Positions 39,886 to 50,047 of a DNA stretch of 64,000 nt are shown here, piece after piece; position 1 is the stretch's first letter, and each line of letters opens with the position of its first letter. This DNA comes from Oceanobacillus polygoni (GTDB lineage Bacteria > Bacillota > Bacilli > Bacillales > Amphibacillaceae), in NCBI RefSeq assembly GCF_008304605.1, contig NZ_PIJY01000020.1, positions 18,025 to 82,024 on the forward strand, read 5' to 3'. The notes under the pieces were generated by a model. The model was given only the letters and a program-made list of their open reading frames with translations. It did not search any database and was not told the DNA's origin. A program made the translations under genes and the position numbers.

Positions 39886-41970
39886 ATGGCAAGAGATGTC
39901 TTATTTGAAATCGGACTTGAAGAGTTACCTGCACGATTTATCGATGATGCAGAGCAGCAACTATTAATAAAAACAGAAGCGTGGTTAAAGGAACTGCGAA
40001 TTCCTTTCGGTTCGATCACTTCATTTGCGACCCCGAGACGTTTAGCTGTCTATATTCAAGAAATGGAAGAATTCCAAACGACAATTGAGGAAGAAGCTAA
40101 GGGACCTGCTGCGAAAATAGCAAAAGATGAAAATGGAGATTGGACAAAAGCAGCTATTGGTTTTACAAGAGGACAAGGGAAAACGCCTGAAGATATTTAT
40201 ACGAAAGAAATTAAAGGTATATCCTATATTTTTGTGAAAAAGCATATCGAAGGGAAGTCCGTTCAAGAATTACTTCCTGACTTCAAAGCAATAATAGAGT
40301 CCATTCAATTTGGCAAAAATATGCGCTGGGCAACAGAAACCCTCCGCTATGCACGTCCGATTCGCTGGCTTGTTGCATTATTCGGGAGTGAAGTCATTCC
40401 GTTTGAAATCACAAACGTCAAAACAAGCAATATAACATACGGTCATCGTTTCTTAGGGAAAGAGATTCATTTAGCTGCTCCTTCTGAATATGAGTCTTCC
40501 TTACTTGACAATTATGTTGTCGTGAATCCTAAAAAACGTGAGGAAATGATTATTGAAGGAATTAAAACACTAGAAGAAGCTAATAACCTGTTGATTCCAG
40601 TTGATGCTGCTTTACTGAATGAAGTTAAGAATCTTGTTGAATATCCAACTGCATTCATGGGGTCATTTGAAGAGGACTATCTAAAATTACCATCAGAGGT
40701 TCTGATTACGTCGATGAAGGAGCACCAACGTTACTTCCCAGTAACATCTAAAGATGGTCAATTATTAGCACGATTTGTTGGGGTTCGTAATGGGGATATC
40801 CATGAACTTGCAACTGTAATTCGAGGAAATGAAAAAGTACTTCGTGCGCGATTATCAGACGCTGAGTTTTTCTTGGAAGAAGACCTCAAACAGTCGATTG
40901 ATTTTTATCAAGAAAGATTAGAACGTGTTGTTTTCCAGAAAAATTTAGGAACAATTAGTGATAAAGTGAAGCGAATCATTCATATAACTGAAAAGGTAAC
41001 AGAATTAATTGGACTTGATGATGCTCAGAAAGAAAAGACAGTAAGAGCTGCAACCATTAGTAAATTTGATCTCATGACAAATATGGTGAATGAATTTACC
41101 GAGCTTCAAGGAATTGTCGGTGAAAAATATGCCGTTCATTTCGGCGAGGATCCAATTGTTGCAGGGGCAATACGTGAACATTATTTACCGAAGCAAGCGA
41201 ACGGAGCGCTTCCAGAATCATTAGTTGGTTCAATTGTAAGTATTGCTGATAAGTTAGATACTATTGTTGGCTGTATTTCAGTTGGTTTAGTTCCAACAGG
41301 TTCACAGGATCCATATGGCCTCCGCAGACAAGCAACAGGTGTATTACGAATCATTGCTGAAAGAGAATGGGATATTTCGCTGGAGACCTTGCTAGATATT
41401 GTGACTTCTTTATATCAAACATTAGATATTGAATTGGAAAATCAGGATAAAGTAGCGGCAGAGCTTAAAGAATTTTTCCAACTTCGTGCATCTTATTTGC
41501 TTAAAGAATTACATGTTGAACAAGATGTGATTAACGCAGTTGTCCATCGTGCAGTAGGTAAGTTTGATTATACGATTGCCAAGGCAAAACTTCTCTCTGA
41601 GAAGCGAAGTGATGAAAGCTTTAAGCATATCCAAGAGGCTTTAGTACGTGTGCTTAATTTATCCGATAAAGCAGATGGTGTGAATGTACGTTCGGAGCAA
41701 TTTAAAACGGAATCTGAAGCAGCATTGTATTCACAATATAATTTGGTTCGAGAGAATTTCGACACGTACAATAAACATAAAAATGCAGTTAAGGCATTAG
41801 CCTGCTTAGAGGAATTAGCTGATTCGATTCATTCGTTCTTTGACAATAATATGGTAATGGCAGATGATGAAGACATACGTGCAAATCGTCTTGCGCTTAT
41901 CAATATACTTTCAAGTTTGATTAAGGAATATGCTGATTTAAGATTGATTGAATGGAAACAGCATTTCTAA
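39886..41970 (+). CDS. glyS: Glycyl-tRNA synthetase beta subunit
   Basis: A 694-residue tRNA-binding subunit with the N-terminal LFEIGLEELPARF, the body domains and an HD-like region. The C-terminal anticodon-binding (DALR-like) domain lies at about 580-690. ATG 39886 abuts the glyQ stop, with AAGGAGG upstream. It is controlled by the same T-box. Confidence 0.98.
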   Translation: MARDVLFEIGLEELPARFIDDAEQQLLIKTEAWLKELRIPFGSITSFATPRRLAVYIQEMEEFQTTIEEEAKGPAAKIAKDENGDWTKAAIGFTRGQGKTPEDIYTKEIKGISYIFVKKHIEGKSVQELLPDFKAIIESIQFGKNMRWATETLRYARPIRWLVALFGSEVIPFEITNVKTSNITYGHRFLGKEIHLAAPSEYESSLLDNYVVVNPKKREEMIIEGIKTLEEANNLLIPVDAALLNEVKNLVEYPTAFMGSFEEDYLKLPSEVLITSMKEHQRYFPVTSKDGQLLARFVGVRNGDIHELATVIRGNEKVLRARLSDAEFFLEEDLKQSIDFYQERLERVVFQKNLGTISDKVKRIIHITEKVTELIGLDDAQKEKTVRAATISKFDLMTNMVNEFTELQGIVGEKYAVHFGEDPIVAGAIREHYLPKQANGALPESLVGSIVSIADKLDTIVGCISVGLVPTGSQDPYGLRRQATGVLRIIAEREWDISLETLLDIVTSLYQTLDIELENQDKVAAELKEFFQLRASYLLKELHVEQDVINAVVHRAVGKFDYTIAKAKLLSEKRSDESFKHIQEALVRVLNLSDKADGVNVRSEQFKTESEAALYSQYNLVRENFDTYNKHKNAVKALACLEELADSIHSFFDNNMVMADDEDIRANRLALINILSSLIKEYADLRLIEWKQHF

Positions 41971-41981
41971 TAATCAAAAGT

Positions 41982-42011
41982 ATGACATACTTTCTCTTTT
42001 TGCTATATAAT
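41982..42011 (+). promoter_or_regulatory. Possible SigA promoter of ccpN
   Basis: ATGACA (41982-41987), an 18-base spacer and TATAAT (42006-42011), about 50 bases before ccpN. Confidence 0.5.
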
Positions 42012-42063
42012 GGACTATAACATTAAGAAATAGTGTGACATATTGTTTTCGGGTGGTGAAAAG

Positions 42064-42693
42064 GTGGAATTATCCAAAAGACAGGAACAAATCATTGAAA
42101 TAGTTAAAGGTAACGGTCCGATTACAGGGGAACATATTGCAGATAGGCTAAGCTTGACACGTGCTACTTTGAGACCAGATTTAGCAATTTTAACCATGGC
42201 GGGATACTTAGACGCCCGCCCGCGTGTCGGTTATTTCTATACTGGAAAGACTGGTTCGGAACTACTTACAGAGAAAATAAAAAAGTTCAAAGTTCATGAA
42301 TTTCTACAAGTTCCTATCGTTGTGAAAGATAGTGTATCCGTATACGATGCCATCTCAACCATGTTTCTTGAAGATGTAGGAACATTATTTGTTGTAGATG
42401 ATAACTCCTGTTTAACTGGAGTGCTATCCCGCAAAGACTTGTTACGAGCAAGTATTGGTCAACAGAATTTAAGTGCTATCCCTGTACATATTATTATGAC
42501 ACGGATGCCAAATATTGCGGTATGTCGAAAAGATGACCTGCTAATTGATGCTGCTCAGAAACTGATAACCAGACAAATCGATGGCTTGCCAGTTGTTAAA
42601 GATACAGATAATGGACTTGAGGTCGTGGGCAGAGTGACGAAAACGACAATGACAAAAGCATTAGTAGAGCTAACAATAGGTGACCATGTGTAA
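42064..42693 (+). CDS. ccpN: Transcriptional repressor CcpN
   Basis: Repressor of gluconeogenic genes (gapB, pckA) in B. subtilis when glycolytic carbon is present. A 209-residue protein with an N-terminal winged HTH ([21 protein letters not shown]) and two CBS domains (about 75-205) that sense nucleotides. GTG 42064 follows GGTGGTGAAAAG; the TTG at 42043 is less likely. It is coupled to ppsR, 35 bases downstream. Confidence 0.95.
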   Translation: MELSKRQEQIIEIVKGNGPITGEHIADRLSLTRATLRPDLAILTMAGYLDARPRVGYFYTGKTGSELLTEKIKKFKVHEFLQVPIVVKDSVSVYDAISTMFLEDVGTLFVVDDNSCLTGVLSRKDLLRASIGQQNLSAIPVHIIMTRMPNIAVCRKDDLLIDAAQKLITRQIDGLPVVKDTDNGLEVVGRVTKTTMTKALVELTIGDHV

Positions 42694-42728
42694 AAAGATT
42701 ACGAACGGGATGGAGGAGAGTTGTCGTA

Positions 42729-43541
42729 ATGAATACTCAACCAATTGTTTTTGTATTATCTGACTCTGTGGGTGAAACTGCTGAATTAGTTGTAAAGGCG
42801 GGGCTAAGTCAATTTACGAATGGGGATTACAGAATACAACGTGTACCATATGTCGAGGATAAAGAAACAATCGATGAATTCCTACAAATTGCAAAAGAGA
42901 AAAAAGGGATGATTGGCTTTACCCTCGTAGATCCTGAATTAAGAAACTATTTGAACAACCAGTCAAAGGTCATGCAAGTAGAGGCAATTGATATAATGGG
43001 ACCAACACTCGAATCAATGGAGCGCGTTTTTGATAAAAGCCCTCGACAGGAAGCGGGGCTGATACATAAACTGGATGAGGACTACTTCAAGAAAATTGAA
43101 GCAATTGAGTTTGCTGTAAAATATGATGATGGAAGGGATCCTCGGGGAATAGCTCGTGCAGATATTATTTTAATTGGCGTTTCTCGTACATCTAAAACGC
43201 CTTTATCGCAGTATTTGGCACATAAACGAATCAAGGTGGCGAATGTACCGATTGTGCCAGAGGTTGACCCGCCTGAGGAGTTGTTTGAAGTTGATCCAGC
43301 CAAATGTATTGGCTTACGAATAACTGCAGATAAGCTAAATGGCATCCGAAAAGAGAGGTTAAAAGCGTTAGGTCTAGGTGACCAGGCTACCTATGCAAAT
43401 ATGGATCGAATTCATCAAGAGCTTGATTACTTTAATAAAGTAGTTGGCAAAATTAATTGTCCTGTAATTGATGTTTCACATAAGGCGGTAGAAGAAACCG
43501 CAAATCTGATTATGCGTATGATTCAAAAACAGTCGAATTAG
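42729..43541 (+). CDS. ppsR: Pyruvate, phosphate dikinase regulatory protein (DUF299)
   Basis: Bifunctional kinase/pyrophosphorylase family that switches PEP-forming dikinases on and off; YqfL is the B. subtilis member. A 270-residue protein beginning [15 protein letters not shown], with the P-loop-like [15 protein letters not shown] at about 150-164. It lies with ccpN and both affect gluconeogenesis. GGAGGAG precedes ATG 42729. Confidence 0.94.
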   Translation: MNTQPIVFVLSDSVGETAELVVKAGLSQFTNGDYRIQRVPYVEDKETIDEFLQIAKEKKGMIGFTLVDPELRNYLNNQSKVMQVEAIDIMGPTLESMERVFDKSPRQEAGLIHKLDEDYFKKIEAIEFAVKYDDGRDPRGIARADIILIGVSRTSKTPLSQYLAHKRIKVANVPIVPEVDPPEELFEVDPAKCIGLRITADKLNGIRKERLKALGLGDQATYANMDRIHQELDYFNKVVGKINCPVIDVSHKAVEETANLIMRMIQKQSN

Positions 43542-43549
43542 ATTAATAA

Positions 43550-43587
43550 ACGTTCTGCTCATTGTTCACGAGCAGAATGTTTTCTTT
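43550..43587 (+). terminator. Intrinsic terminator after ppsR
   Basis: A 10-bp stem (CGTTCTGCTC with GAGCAGAATG, one G-T pair) around a 9-base loop, then TTTTCTTTT. Confidence 0.85.
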
Positions 43588-43930
43588 TGCTAGGAAAATA
43601 AGTCATTTTAATAGATATCTTTAAAAATATGTATTATAATAAATCTTTGTGTAAACATATACGTAAAAAAGCTATCGTTTGCTGTAATTCTGAAAAATAA
43701 AACATTCATCAATAAGAAGGAATTCAAGGTGATTATGTAGAATTAGTTTATTACAGAGGTAGCTTTACTTCGTTAAAATCTATACTGTTTGTTATTCATT
43801 AGTTTATATTTTAGCTGCAGGAGGTACAATAGTAATTAAATATGGAGTAGATGGAAATAACCTTCTTAGACTTACCGATCGTAACAGAGGGTAATTTTTT
43901 TCGGTTTTTAAGAAAAAAATGTCGAAACAT
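43588..43930. other. Intergenic region before dnaG, no gene
   Basis: About 345 AT-rich bases where B. subtilis has yqxD. I see no reading frame with a start and ribosome binding site. An AGGAGGT at 43819-43825 is followed by no useful start codon, possibly a relic of a lost gene. Confidence 0.5.
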
Positions 43931-43957
43931 GAAGGATTTTTTTTATCCGTCACGAAT
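43931..43957 (+). promoter_or_regulatory. Sigma-H-like promoter of dnaG-sigA
   Basis: GAAGGATTT (43931-43939) matches the -35 consensus RnAGGAWWW. After 11 bases, CACGAAT (43951-43957) matches RnnGAAT except the first base. It lies 25 bases before dnaG. B. subtilis has a sigma-H promoter in this operon. Confidence 0.55.
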
Positions 43958-43981
43958 ATTAGTATAGTATGGTGGTTAATA

Positions 43982-45796
43982 ATGGCCAATCAAATACCAG
44001 AAGAGGTAATTGAAGAGATTAGAAAGTCCAATGATATTTTAGATGTTGTTGGCGAATACGTACAATTAAAGAAACAAGGTAAAAACTACGTGGGTTTATG
44101 TCCATTCCATGGAGAGAAGACACCATCCTTTTCAGTAACACAGGAAAAGCAAATTTTCTATTGCTTTGGCTGTAAAAAAGGTGGAAATGCTATAAACTTC
44201 ATGATGGAAATCGAAAGTTTTTCATTCTATGAGGCTTTAAAATTCCTCGCCGACAGAAGTGGTATTAACCTTCCAGAAAGTGGGATGAATAGGGAATCAT
44301 CTATGTCCCAAGAAAGCCAAAACGTATTATCAGCATATGACTGGCTTCGAAAGCTTTACCATCATCTCTTGCGTTTTACGAAAGATGGAAAAGAAGGCTA
44401 TCATTATCTAAAGGAAAGAGGAATGGATGACGAAACAATCGAAACTTTTCAGTTAGGGTTTGCTCCTAATGCCCAAGATTTCATTGCTGAATTTCTTGCT
44501 AAGAAAGGGTTCCAACAACAATTATTAGTAAAAGCTGGTATTGTGTCTCAACTCGATAACAATCGCGTTACGGATCGATTTAGAGGAAGAGTAATTTTTC
44601 CAATTCGAAATCATATTGGAAAGACAGTAGCCTTTGGGGGACGCTCGATAACAGATGAGCAGCCGAAATATTTAAATAGCCCCGAGAGTGAGCTTTTCCA
44701 AAAAGGGAAGTTACTATATAACTTTGACTTAGCAAAAAAGCATATTCGCAAGCAAAATGAAGTTGTTTTATTTGAAGGGTATATGGATGTTATTTCAGCG
44801 TATCAGGCTGGGGTAAAAAATGTAGTAGCAACGCTCGGAACATCGTTGACCGAATCTCAGGCAAAGCTCTTAAATCGTTACGTCGATACGGTCGTTATTT
44901 GTTACGATGGTGACAGAGCGGGGCTGGCAGCAACATATAAGGCTGCGAATTTATTGCGAAGTGTTGGCTGTGGCATAAAAGTAGCAAGCCTTGATGAAGA
45001 TATGGATCCTGACAGCTTTATTAGAAAGCATGGATCAGATGCTTTTATCAATCAGGTCATAAAAGCAAGTGACACGTATATGAGTTTCTATATGCGCTAC
45101 CTCCAAAAAGATTATAATCTAAATTTGGAAGGGGACCGCATAACCTATATAGAAAATATATTGAAAGAGCTCGCCATGATTGAGAGCCCTATTGAAAGGG
45201 AATATTATTTAAAAGAATTGAGCGAAGCACATCAGATTTCTATTGAAACTTTATCGGCCGAAATGCATGGCTACAGGCAAAAACAAGAAAAGCTTGAGGA
45301 TAAGCAGGGAAAGAACAGATATACTAATAACACAGCATTCAAGCAAAGTCAAAAGAAACTTCTTCCAGCTTTTTATAACGCGGAAAAAAAATTAATAGCA
45401 TACATGTTGCATAATTCTCATATTACAGAGAGGGTACAACATGAATTAGGCGCAAGATTTAACGTCGATGATTATAAGATTATTGCGACATACCTATATG
45501 CATTTTATGAAGAAGAGCATCCACCTGATATCAGCTTATTTATTGAAAGACTGCATGATGACCGACTGAAACAGCTCGTAGCAGAGATTGCTATGACACC
45601 TACAAGGGAAGAAATAAGTGATAGGGAAATTAATGATTACATTCGGATTATCCAAAATGAATCGAATGATTCAGTGAATATCAAATCACTGAAAGAGCAG
45701 CAAAAGATTGCTGAACAGCAAAATGACCCTTTAAAAGCAGCTCAAATAGCGATGCAAATTATTGAGCTTCAAAAGCAATTGAAAAATACAAATTAA
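43982..45796 (+). CDS. dnaG: DNA primase
   Basis: Makes RNA primers at the fork. A 604-residue protein with an N-terminal CHC2-type zinc site (C40, H43, C61, C64), the RNA polymerase domain and a Toprim region ([28 protein letters not shown]). The C-terminal domain is the one that contacts helicase. ATG 43982 follows GGTGG; the upstream in-frame start at 43919 overlaps the promoter. sigA lies 31 bases downstream. Confidence 0.97.
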   Translation: MANQIPEEVIEEIRKSNDILDVVGEYVQLKKQGKNYVGLCPFHGEKTPSFSVTQEKQIFYCFGCKKGGNAINFMMEIESFSFYEALKFLADRSGINLPESGMNRESSMSQESQNVLSAYDWLRKLYHHLLRFTKDGKEGYHYLKERGMDDETIETFQLGFAPNAQDFIAEFLAKKGFQQQLLVKAGIVSQLDNNRVTDRFRGRVIFPIRNHIGKTVAFGGRSITDEQPKYLNSPESELFQKGKLLYNFDLAKKHIRKQNEVVLFEGYMDVISAYQAGVKNVVATLGTSLTESQAKLLNRYVDTVVICYDGDRAGLAATYKAANLLRSVGCGIKVASLDEDMDPDSFIRKHGSDAFINQVIKASDTYMSFYMRYLQKDYNLNLEGDRITYIENILKELAMIESPIEREYYLKELSEAHQISIETLSAEMHGYRQKQEKLEDKQGKNRYTNNTAFKQSQKKLLPAFYNAEKKLIAYMLHNSHITERVQHELGARFNVDDYKIIATYLYAFYEEEHPPDISLFIERLHDDRLKQLVAEIAMTPTREEISDREINDYIRIIQNESNDSVNIKSLKEQQKIAEQQNDPLKAAQIAMQIIELQKQLKNTN

Positions 45797-45827
45797 TTAT
45801 CTAATTAGTCTAGAAGGAGGGGGACTC

Positions 45828-46943
45828 ATGACCGACAAGAAGCCTTCGCAAACAAAGGAAACTGAATTGACACTTGATCAAGCAAAGGAAAAGCTTGTTG
45901 AAATGGGTAAAAAACGCGGTACGTTAGCCTATGAAGAGGTGGCAGACCGTTTATCCAACTTTGAAATTGAATCCGATCAGATGGATGAATTTTATGAGTA
46001 CCTGGAAGAACAAGGTGTAGAAGTAATTGGTGAATCTGAGGATGACCCAAATATGCAGGAAATCGCGAAAGAAGAGGAATTTAATTTAAATGATTTAAGT
46101 GTTCCTTTAGGGATTAAAATAAATGACCCTGTTCGCATGTATTTAAAGGAAATCGGAAGAGTCAATCTCTTATCTGCTGCTGAGGAAATTGAACTTGCAT
46201 CTCGAATTGAAGAGGGCGATGAAGAAGCGAAACGCCGTTTAGCAGAAGCGAATTTGCGTCTTGTTGTCAGTATCGCAAAACGCTATGTAGGTCGAGGTAT
46301 GCTTTTCCTTGATTTAATTCAGGAAGGTAACATGGGTCTTATTAAGGCTGTTGAGAAATTTGACTACCGTAAAGGGTTTAAATTTAGTACCTATGCAACT
46401 TGGTGGATTAGACAAGCCATTACACGAGCTATCGCTGACCAAGCTAGGACGATTCGTATCCCTGTTCATATGGTAGAGACAATTAATAAATTAATTCGGG
46501 TTCAGCGATCCTTGCTACAGGATTTAGGACGTGAACCAACACCAGAAGAAATTGGTGAAGAAATGGAACTTAGCCCGGATAAGGTTCGAGACATTTTAAA
46601 GATTGCTCAAGAACCTGTTTCTCTTGAAACGCCTATTGGGGAAGAGGACGATTCCCATTTAGGAGATTTTATCGAGGATCAAGAGGCGGTATCTCCATCC
46701 GATCATGCTGCGTATGAGTTATTGAAAGAACAGCTAGAAGATGTATTGGATACATTGACAGATCGAGAAGAAAATGTACTGCGTCTTCGTTTTGGTCTTG
46801 ACGATGGGCGTACAAGAACACTCGAAGAAGTTGGTAAAGTATTTGGCGTGACGAGAGAACGTATCCGACAAATCGAAGCAAAAGCACTTAGAAAGTTAAG
46901 ACATCCAAGCCGTAGCAAACGATTGAAGGACTTTTTGGACTGA
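45828..46943 (+). CDS. sigA: RNA polymerase primary sigma factor SigA
   Basis: Housekeeping sigma-70 of 371 residues. The acidic region 1.1 covers the first ~95 residues. Region 1.2 begins at [17 protein letters not shown], and region 2 includes the RpoD box and [14 protein letters not shown] for -10 recognition. Region 3 and region 4.2 ([20 protein letters not shown]) for -35 recognition complete it. GGAGGGGG precedes ATG 45828. It forms an operon with dnaG and has a terminator after it. Confidence 0.98.
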   Translation: MTDKKPSQTKETELTLDQAKEKLVEMGKKRGTLAYEEVADRLSNFEIESDQMDEFYEYLEEQGVEVIGESEDDPNMQEIAKEEEFNLNDLSVPLGIKINDPVRMYLKEIGRVNLLSAAEEIELASRIEEGDEEAKRRLAEANLRLVVSIAKRYVGRGMLFLDLIQEGNMGLIKAVEKFDYRKGFKFSTYATWWIRQAITRAIADQARTIRIPVHMVETINKLIRVQRSLLQDLGREPTPEEIGEEMELSPDKVRDILKIAQEPVSLETPIGEEDDSHLGDFIEDQEAVSPSDHAAYELLKEQLEDVLDTLTDREENVLRLRFGLDDGRTRTLEEVGKVFGVTRERIRQIEAKALRKLRHPSRSKRLKDFLD

Positions 46944-46952
46944 TTAGGTATG

Positions 46953-46983
46953 GTCATTGTTCACAGTAAGTGTGAATAATGAC
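46953..46983 (+). terminator. Hairpin terminator after sigA
   Basis: A 13-bp stem with one G-T pair (GTCATTGTTCACA with TGTGAATAATGAC) around GTAAG. Only a short T run follows. Confidence 0.7.
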
Positions 46984-47025
46984 TTTCCTGGCTTCCATAC
47001 ACATCCTGTATAGGGGTGATACATA

Positions 47026-47568
47026 ATGGCAGCAGAACGAATCGCTATCATTGTTAAAGAAATTAAATATTGGAAGGAGCATCGCTTGCTCCCCGAAACA
47101 TACTGTGATTATCTTCTTGCACTATACACAAATGGAGAAGCATTCTCGGAAGAAGTGAATAACAAAGGACAATGGACACTTAGAATTGTAATACATCTCA
47201 TATTATCATTACTCATGGTACCGTTTTCACTTCTTGTTTTATATTCTACTGAATTTGATTCCTTTTTGCAACTTGGTATTTTGCTGTTATTTTTTAGCTA
47301 CTTAATCTGGATCACGAATTATTTTCGTAAAAATGGGCATCCTTATTTACACGTACCGCTTATAGCTGGATTACTAGTAATGCTATTACTTACTACGTTT
47401 AGTGCAAACCTAATTTTGAAAAGTGATTTGCTGCAGATTATGGTTTTGATTGGTAATTTTATATATTGGCTTTTAATAAGTAAACAAAGAAAGATTAAAT
47501 TTCTGCAAATTACTAGTGTTTTGGCCATAACTTTCACGTTGATTTATGCAGGTTTTATAAATTTATAA
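47026..47568 (+). CDS. Conserved-looking membrane protein of unknown function
   Basis: I do not recognise the family. The 180-residue protein has an amphipathic N-terminal segment, IKYWKEHRLLPETYCDYLLA, that suggests a soluble head of about 50 residues. Four to five hydrophobic helices then follow (about 52-72, 82-96, 106-126, 132-149, 156-178). The basic loop KQRKIK lies between the last two. GGGGTGA precedes ATG 47026. It stands alone between sigA and cccA. Confidence 0.7.
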   Translation: MAAERIAIIVKEIKYWKEHRLLPETYCDYLLALYTNGEAFSEEVNNKGQWTLRIVIHLILSLLMVPFSLLVLYSTEFDSFLQLGILLLFFSYLIWITNYFRKNGHPYLHVPLIAGLLVMLLLTTFSANLILKSDLLQIMVLIGNFIYWLLISKQRKIKFLQITSVLAITFTLIYAGFINL

Positions 47569-47657
47569 CTTATTCCTTTAAAAAAAACCAATTTTCGAGT
47601 AAACTATATAATGTATGTTTAATTATATAATGGGGAGTACATAAGGAGGAACTACAA

Positions 47658-48044
47658 ATGAGAAGAAACCCAGTTGTACCGTATGCAATTATTGCGATTT
47701 TAGGGGTACTAACAGTAGTCATTATTTCATTTGTCGGCTTGAATCAGCGCGCAGATATTCAAGTTGCTGAAGAGGGCGGATCTGAACAAACAGAAGAAGG
47801 ATCACAAGAAGGAGAAACAACAGGTGCAGATGCCGAAGCTGTTTACCAAGCAAACTGTGCGGCATGTCATGGTGGGGACTTATCAGGTGGAATGGGACCT
47901 GCTTTAACAACTGTTGGATCAAGTTATTCTGCTGATGAAATCGCAGAAATTATTCAAAATGGTATCGGTTCAATGCCAGCTCAAGCTCATGTTGCTGGAG
48001 AAGAGCTATCAGCCCTTTCTGAATGGCTTAGTGAACAACAATAA
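47658..48044 (+). CDS. cccA: Membrane-anchored cytochrome c550
   Basis: Small c-type cytochrome of 128 residues. An uncleaved N-terminal helix (about 7-27) anchors it. A Glu/Gly-rich linker (31-58) follows, then a heme domain with CAACH at 67-71 and the likely axial Met 106 in GSMPAQ. It is an electron carrier on the outer face of the membrane. AAGGAGG precedes ATG 47658. The position after sigA is as in B. subtilis. Confidence 0.95.
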   Translation: MRRNPVVPYAIIAILGVLTVVIISFVGLNQRADIQVAEEGGSEQTEEGSQEGETTGADAEAVYQANCAACHGGDLSGGMGPALTTVGSSYSADEIAEIIQNGIGSMPAQAHVAGEELSALSEWLSEQQ

Positions 48045-48065
48045 TGAATGAGTATGATAAAGTCT

Positions 48066-48098
48066 AAGCTTTCTGCGAAAACAGAAAGCTTTTCTTTT
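48066..48098 (+). terminator. Intrinsic terminator after cccA
   Basis: A 10-bp perfect stem (AAGCTTTCTG with CAGAAAGCTT) around CGAAAA, followed by TTCTTTTTT. Confidence 0.9.
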
Positions 48099-48180
48099 TT
48101 ACATAAAATTTGTTTTTAGAAATTGAATCTACCTAGAGTAAGTATTTCTAAAGGTGTTTAAACATCCTAAAAAGGAGAAT

Positions 48181-48921
48181 ATGATGATAAATACATTAAA
48201 ACTATCAGAACGTTTAAAGAAAGTTTCCTCCTTTCTTCCAGAAGGAGCTTATTTTGCTGATATTGGTTCCGACCATGCATATTTGCCGTGCTATGTATGC
48301 TTACATGATCGAACTGCAAAAGCTATCGCGGGTGAAGTTAATGAAGGTCCATTTAATAGCGCAAAATCAACTGTAGAGGCTTATCAACTTTCCAATCGAG
48401 TCGAAGTAAGACTTGGTAATGGGCTTGAGGTTCTAGATGACATTACGGATATTAGGCAAATTGTAATAGCAGGTATGGGAGGTTCATTAATCAAGACAAT
48501 CTTGGAAGAAGGAAAATCCAAATTATCAAATGTCCAACGAATTATTGCGCAACCGAATGTGGATGAGCGTAATGTACGTAGATGGCTTTTAAAAGAAGGG
48601 TACATCGTTACGAATGAAGCGATTATAGAAGAAAATGGACATCGGTATGAAATCATTGTTGCAGATAAAAAAGGAACACAAAATCTTATAGATCCTTATA
48701 CGGAAGAGCAATTAGAAAAAGAATTATTGTTTGGACCTATATTGTTGAGAAATAAAACAGCTATATTTTACGAAAAATGGCAATCAGAATATAAAAAGCT
48801 AGCAAGAGTTATTAGTCAAATGAAAGAAGCGAGTAATATCAATAGTGACAAAATGGAACGATTTGAAAAAGAATTATCGTGGATTAGGGAGGAATTACAG
48901 GATGAAGAACAAAGTGACTAA
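48181..48921 (+). CDS. trmK: tRNA (adenine(22)-N1)-methyltransferase
   Basis: SAM-dependent m1A22 methylation of tRNAs. A 246-residue protein with an N-terminal Rossmann domain (YFADIGSDHAYLPCY as SAM motif), the catalytic-loop VIAGMGGSLI and a C-terminal coiled coil. The start is ATG 48181 or 48184 after AAAGGAG; the longer frame from 48154 has no site. It overlaps the nif3-like gene by 20 bases. Confidence 0.95.
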   Translation: MMINTLKLSERLKKVSSFLPEGAYFADIGSDHAYLPCYVCLHDRTAKAIAGEVNEGPFNSAKSTVEAYQLSNRVEVRLGNGLEVLDDITDIRQIVIAGMGGSLIKTILEEGKSKLSNVQRIIAQPNVDERNVRRWLLKEGYIVTNEAIIEENGHRYEIIVADKKGTQNLIDPYTEEQLEKELLFGPILLRNKTAIFYEKWQSEYKKLARVISQMKEASNINSDKMERFEKELSWIREELQDEEQSD

Positions 48922-50017
48922 TTCAGACGTTTTTCAGCTTATGGAAAAGTGGGCTCCAAAGCAGTTAGCCTATGATTGGGATAATGTTGGATTGCAAATT
49001 GGCTCCTATCATAATCCTGTAACGAAGGTTCTTATCTCACTTGATGTAATGGAAAATGTGGTGGATGAAGCAATCGAAAAGGGCGCAAACCTGATCATTG
49101 CACATCATCCATTCTTGTTTAAAGCATTAAAACAAGTTAATATAGAAACACCGCAAGGAAGAGTTATTCAGAAATTGTTAGAAAATCATATATCTGTCTA
49201 TGCAACACACACCAATTTGGATATTGCTGTTGGTGGTGTGAATGATATGTTAGCTGATGCACTTGGAATTGAAAAGAATGACATAATTGTGGAGACTGAC
49301 AGAGAAAAGCTGTATAAAATAGTGGTATATGTGCCGGAAACACATATTGATGAAGTTAGAGAATCATTAGGAAGTAGTGGTGCCGGACATATTGGTAATT
49401 ATAGCCATTGTACATTTCAGACAAAAGGACAGGGGACTTTTAAACCTCTGGAAGGCAGTCAACCATTTATTGGAACAGAAAATGAACTAGAATTTGTGGA
49501 TGAGGTGAAGATTGAAACAATTATACCTAAGTCAATCCTGCACCAGGTAATAAGCTCTTTAATTACTGCCCATCCTTATGAAGAAGTGGCATATGATGTT
49601 TTCCCGCTAGCAAATGAAGGAAAACGTTACGGAATTGGCAGAATTGGTACATTGAAGAATAAAATGGACCTAAATAGCTTTTGTGAACATGTGAAAAAGG
49701 TACTTGATGTTCCAGCGCTTCGTGTTACAGGTGACCTAAATAAAAAGGTGAAGAAGGTAGCTGTACTTGGCGGTAGTGGTGAAAAGTATATTCATCATGC
49801 GAAACAAAAGGGAGCAGATGTCTATATTACCGGAGACATGACCTTCCATGTCGCACAGGACGCGTGGCAAATGGGCCTTGCAGTTATCGACGCTGGTCAC
49901 TATATTGAAAAAATAATGAAGCAATTTACGGCAGCACATTTAAAGGAACATTTGGATAAGGAAAACATAGACATTCTTGTCTCTGAATCGAATACAGATC
50001 CTTTTCAGTTTGTATAA
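48902..50017 (+). CDS. yqfO: Nif3-like dinuclear metal center protein
   Basis: A 371-residue NIF3/YbgI-family protein. The two halves carry metal-binding His and Asp: HHPFLF and THTNLD early, and GDMTFH and DAGHYIEK late. Between them lies the PII-like insertion (about 125-235, KLYKIVVYVPETH) typical of Bacillus YqfO. The function is not settled. ATG 48902 follows GGGAGGA inside trmK. Confidence 0.93.
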   Translation: MKNKVTNSDVFQLMEKWAPKQLAYDWDNVGLQIGSYHNPVTKVLISLDVMENVVDEAIEKGANLIIAHHPFLFKALKQVNIETPQGRVIQKLLENHISVYATHTNLDIAVGGVNDMLADALGIEKNDIIVETDREKLYKIVVYVPETHIDEVRESLGSSGAGHIGNYSHCTFQTKGQGTFKPLEGSQPFIGTENELEFVDEVKIETIIPKSILHQVISSLITAHPYEEVAYDVFPLANEGKRYGIGRIGTLKNKMDLNSFCEHVKKVLDVPALRVTGDLNKKVKKVAVLGGSGEKYIHHAKQKGADVYITGDMTFHVAQDAWQMGLAVIDAGHYIEKIMKQFTAAHLKEHLDKENIDILVSESNTDPFQFV

Positions 50018-50047
50018 AACAGAAAAGACAAAAGGAGTATTACAACT

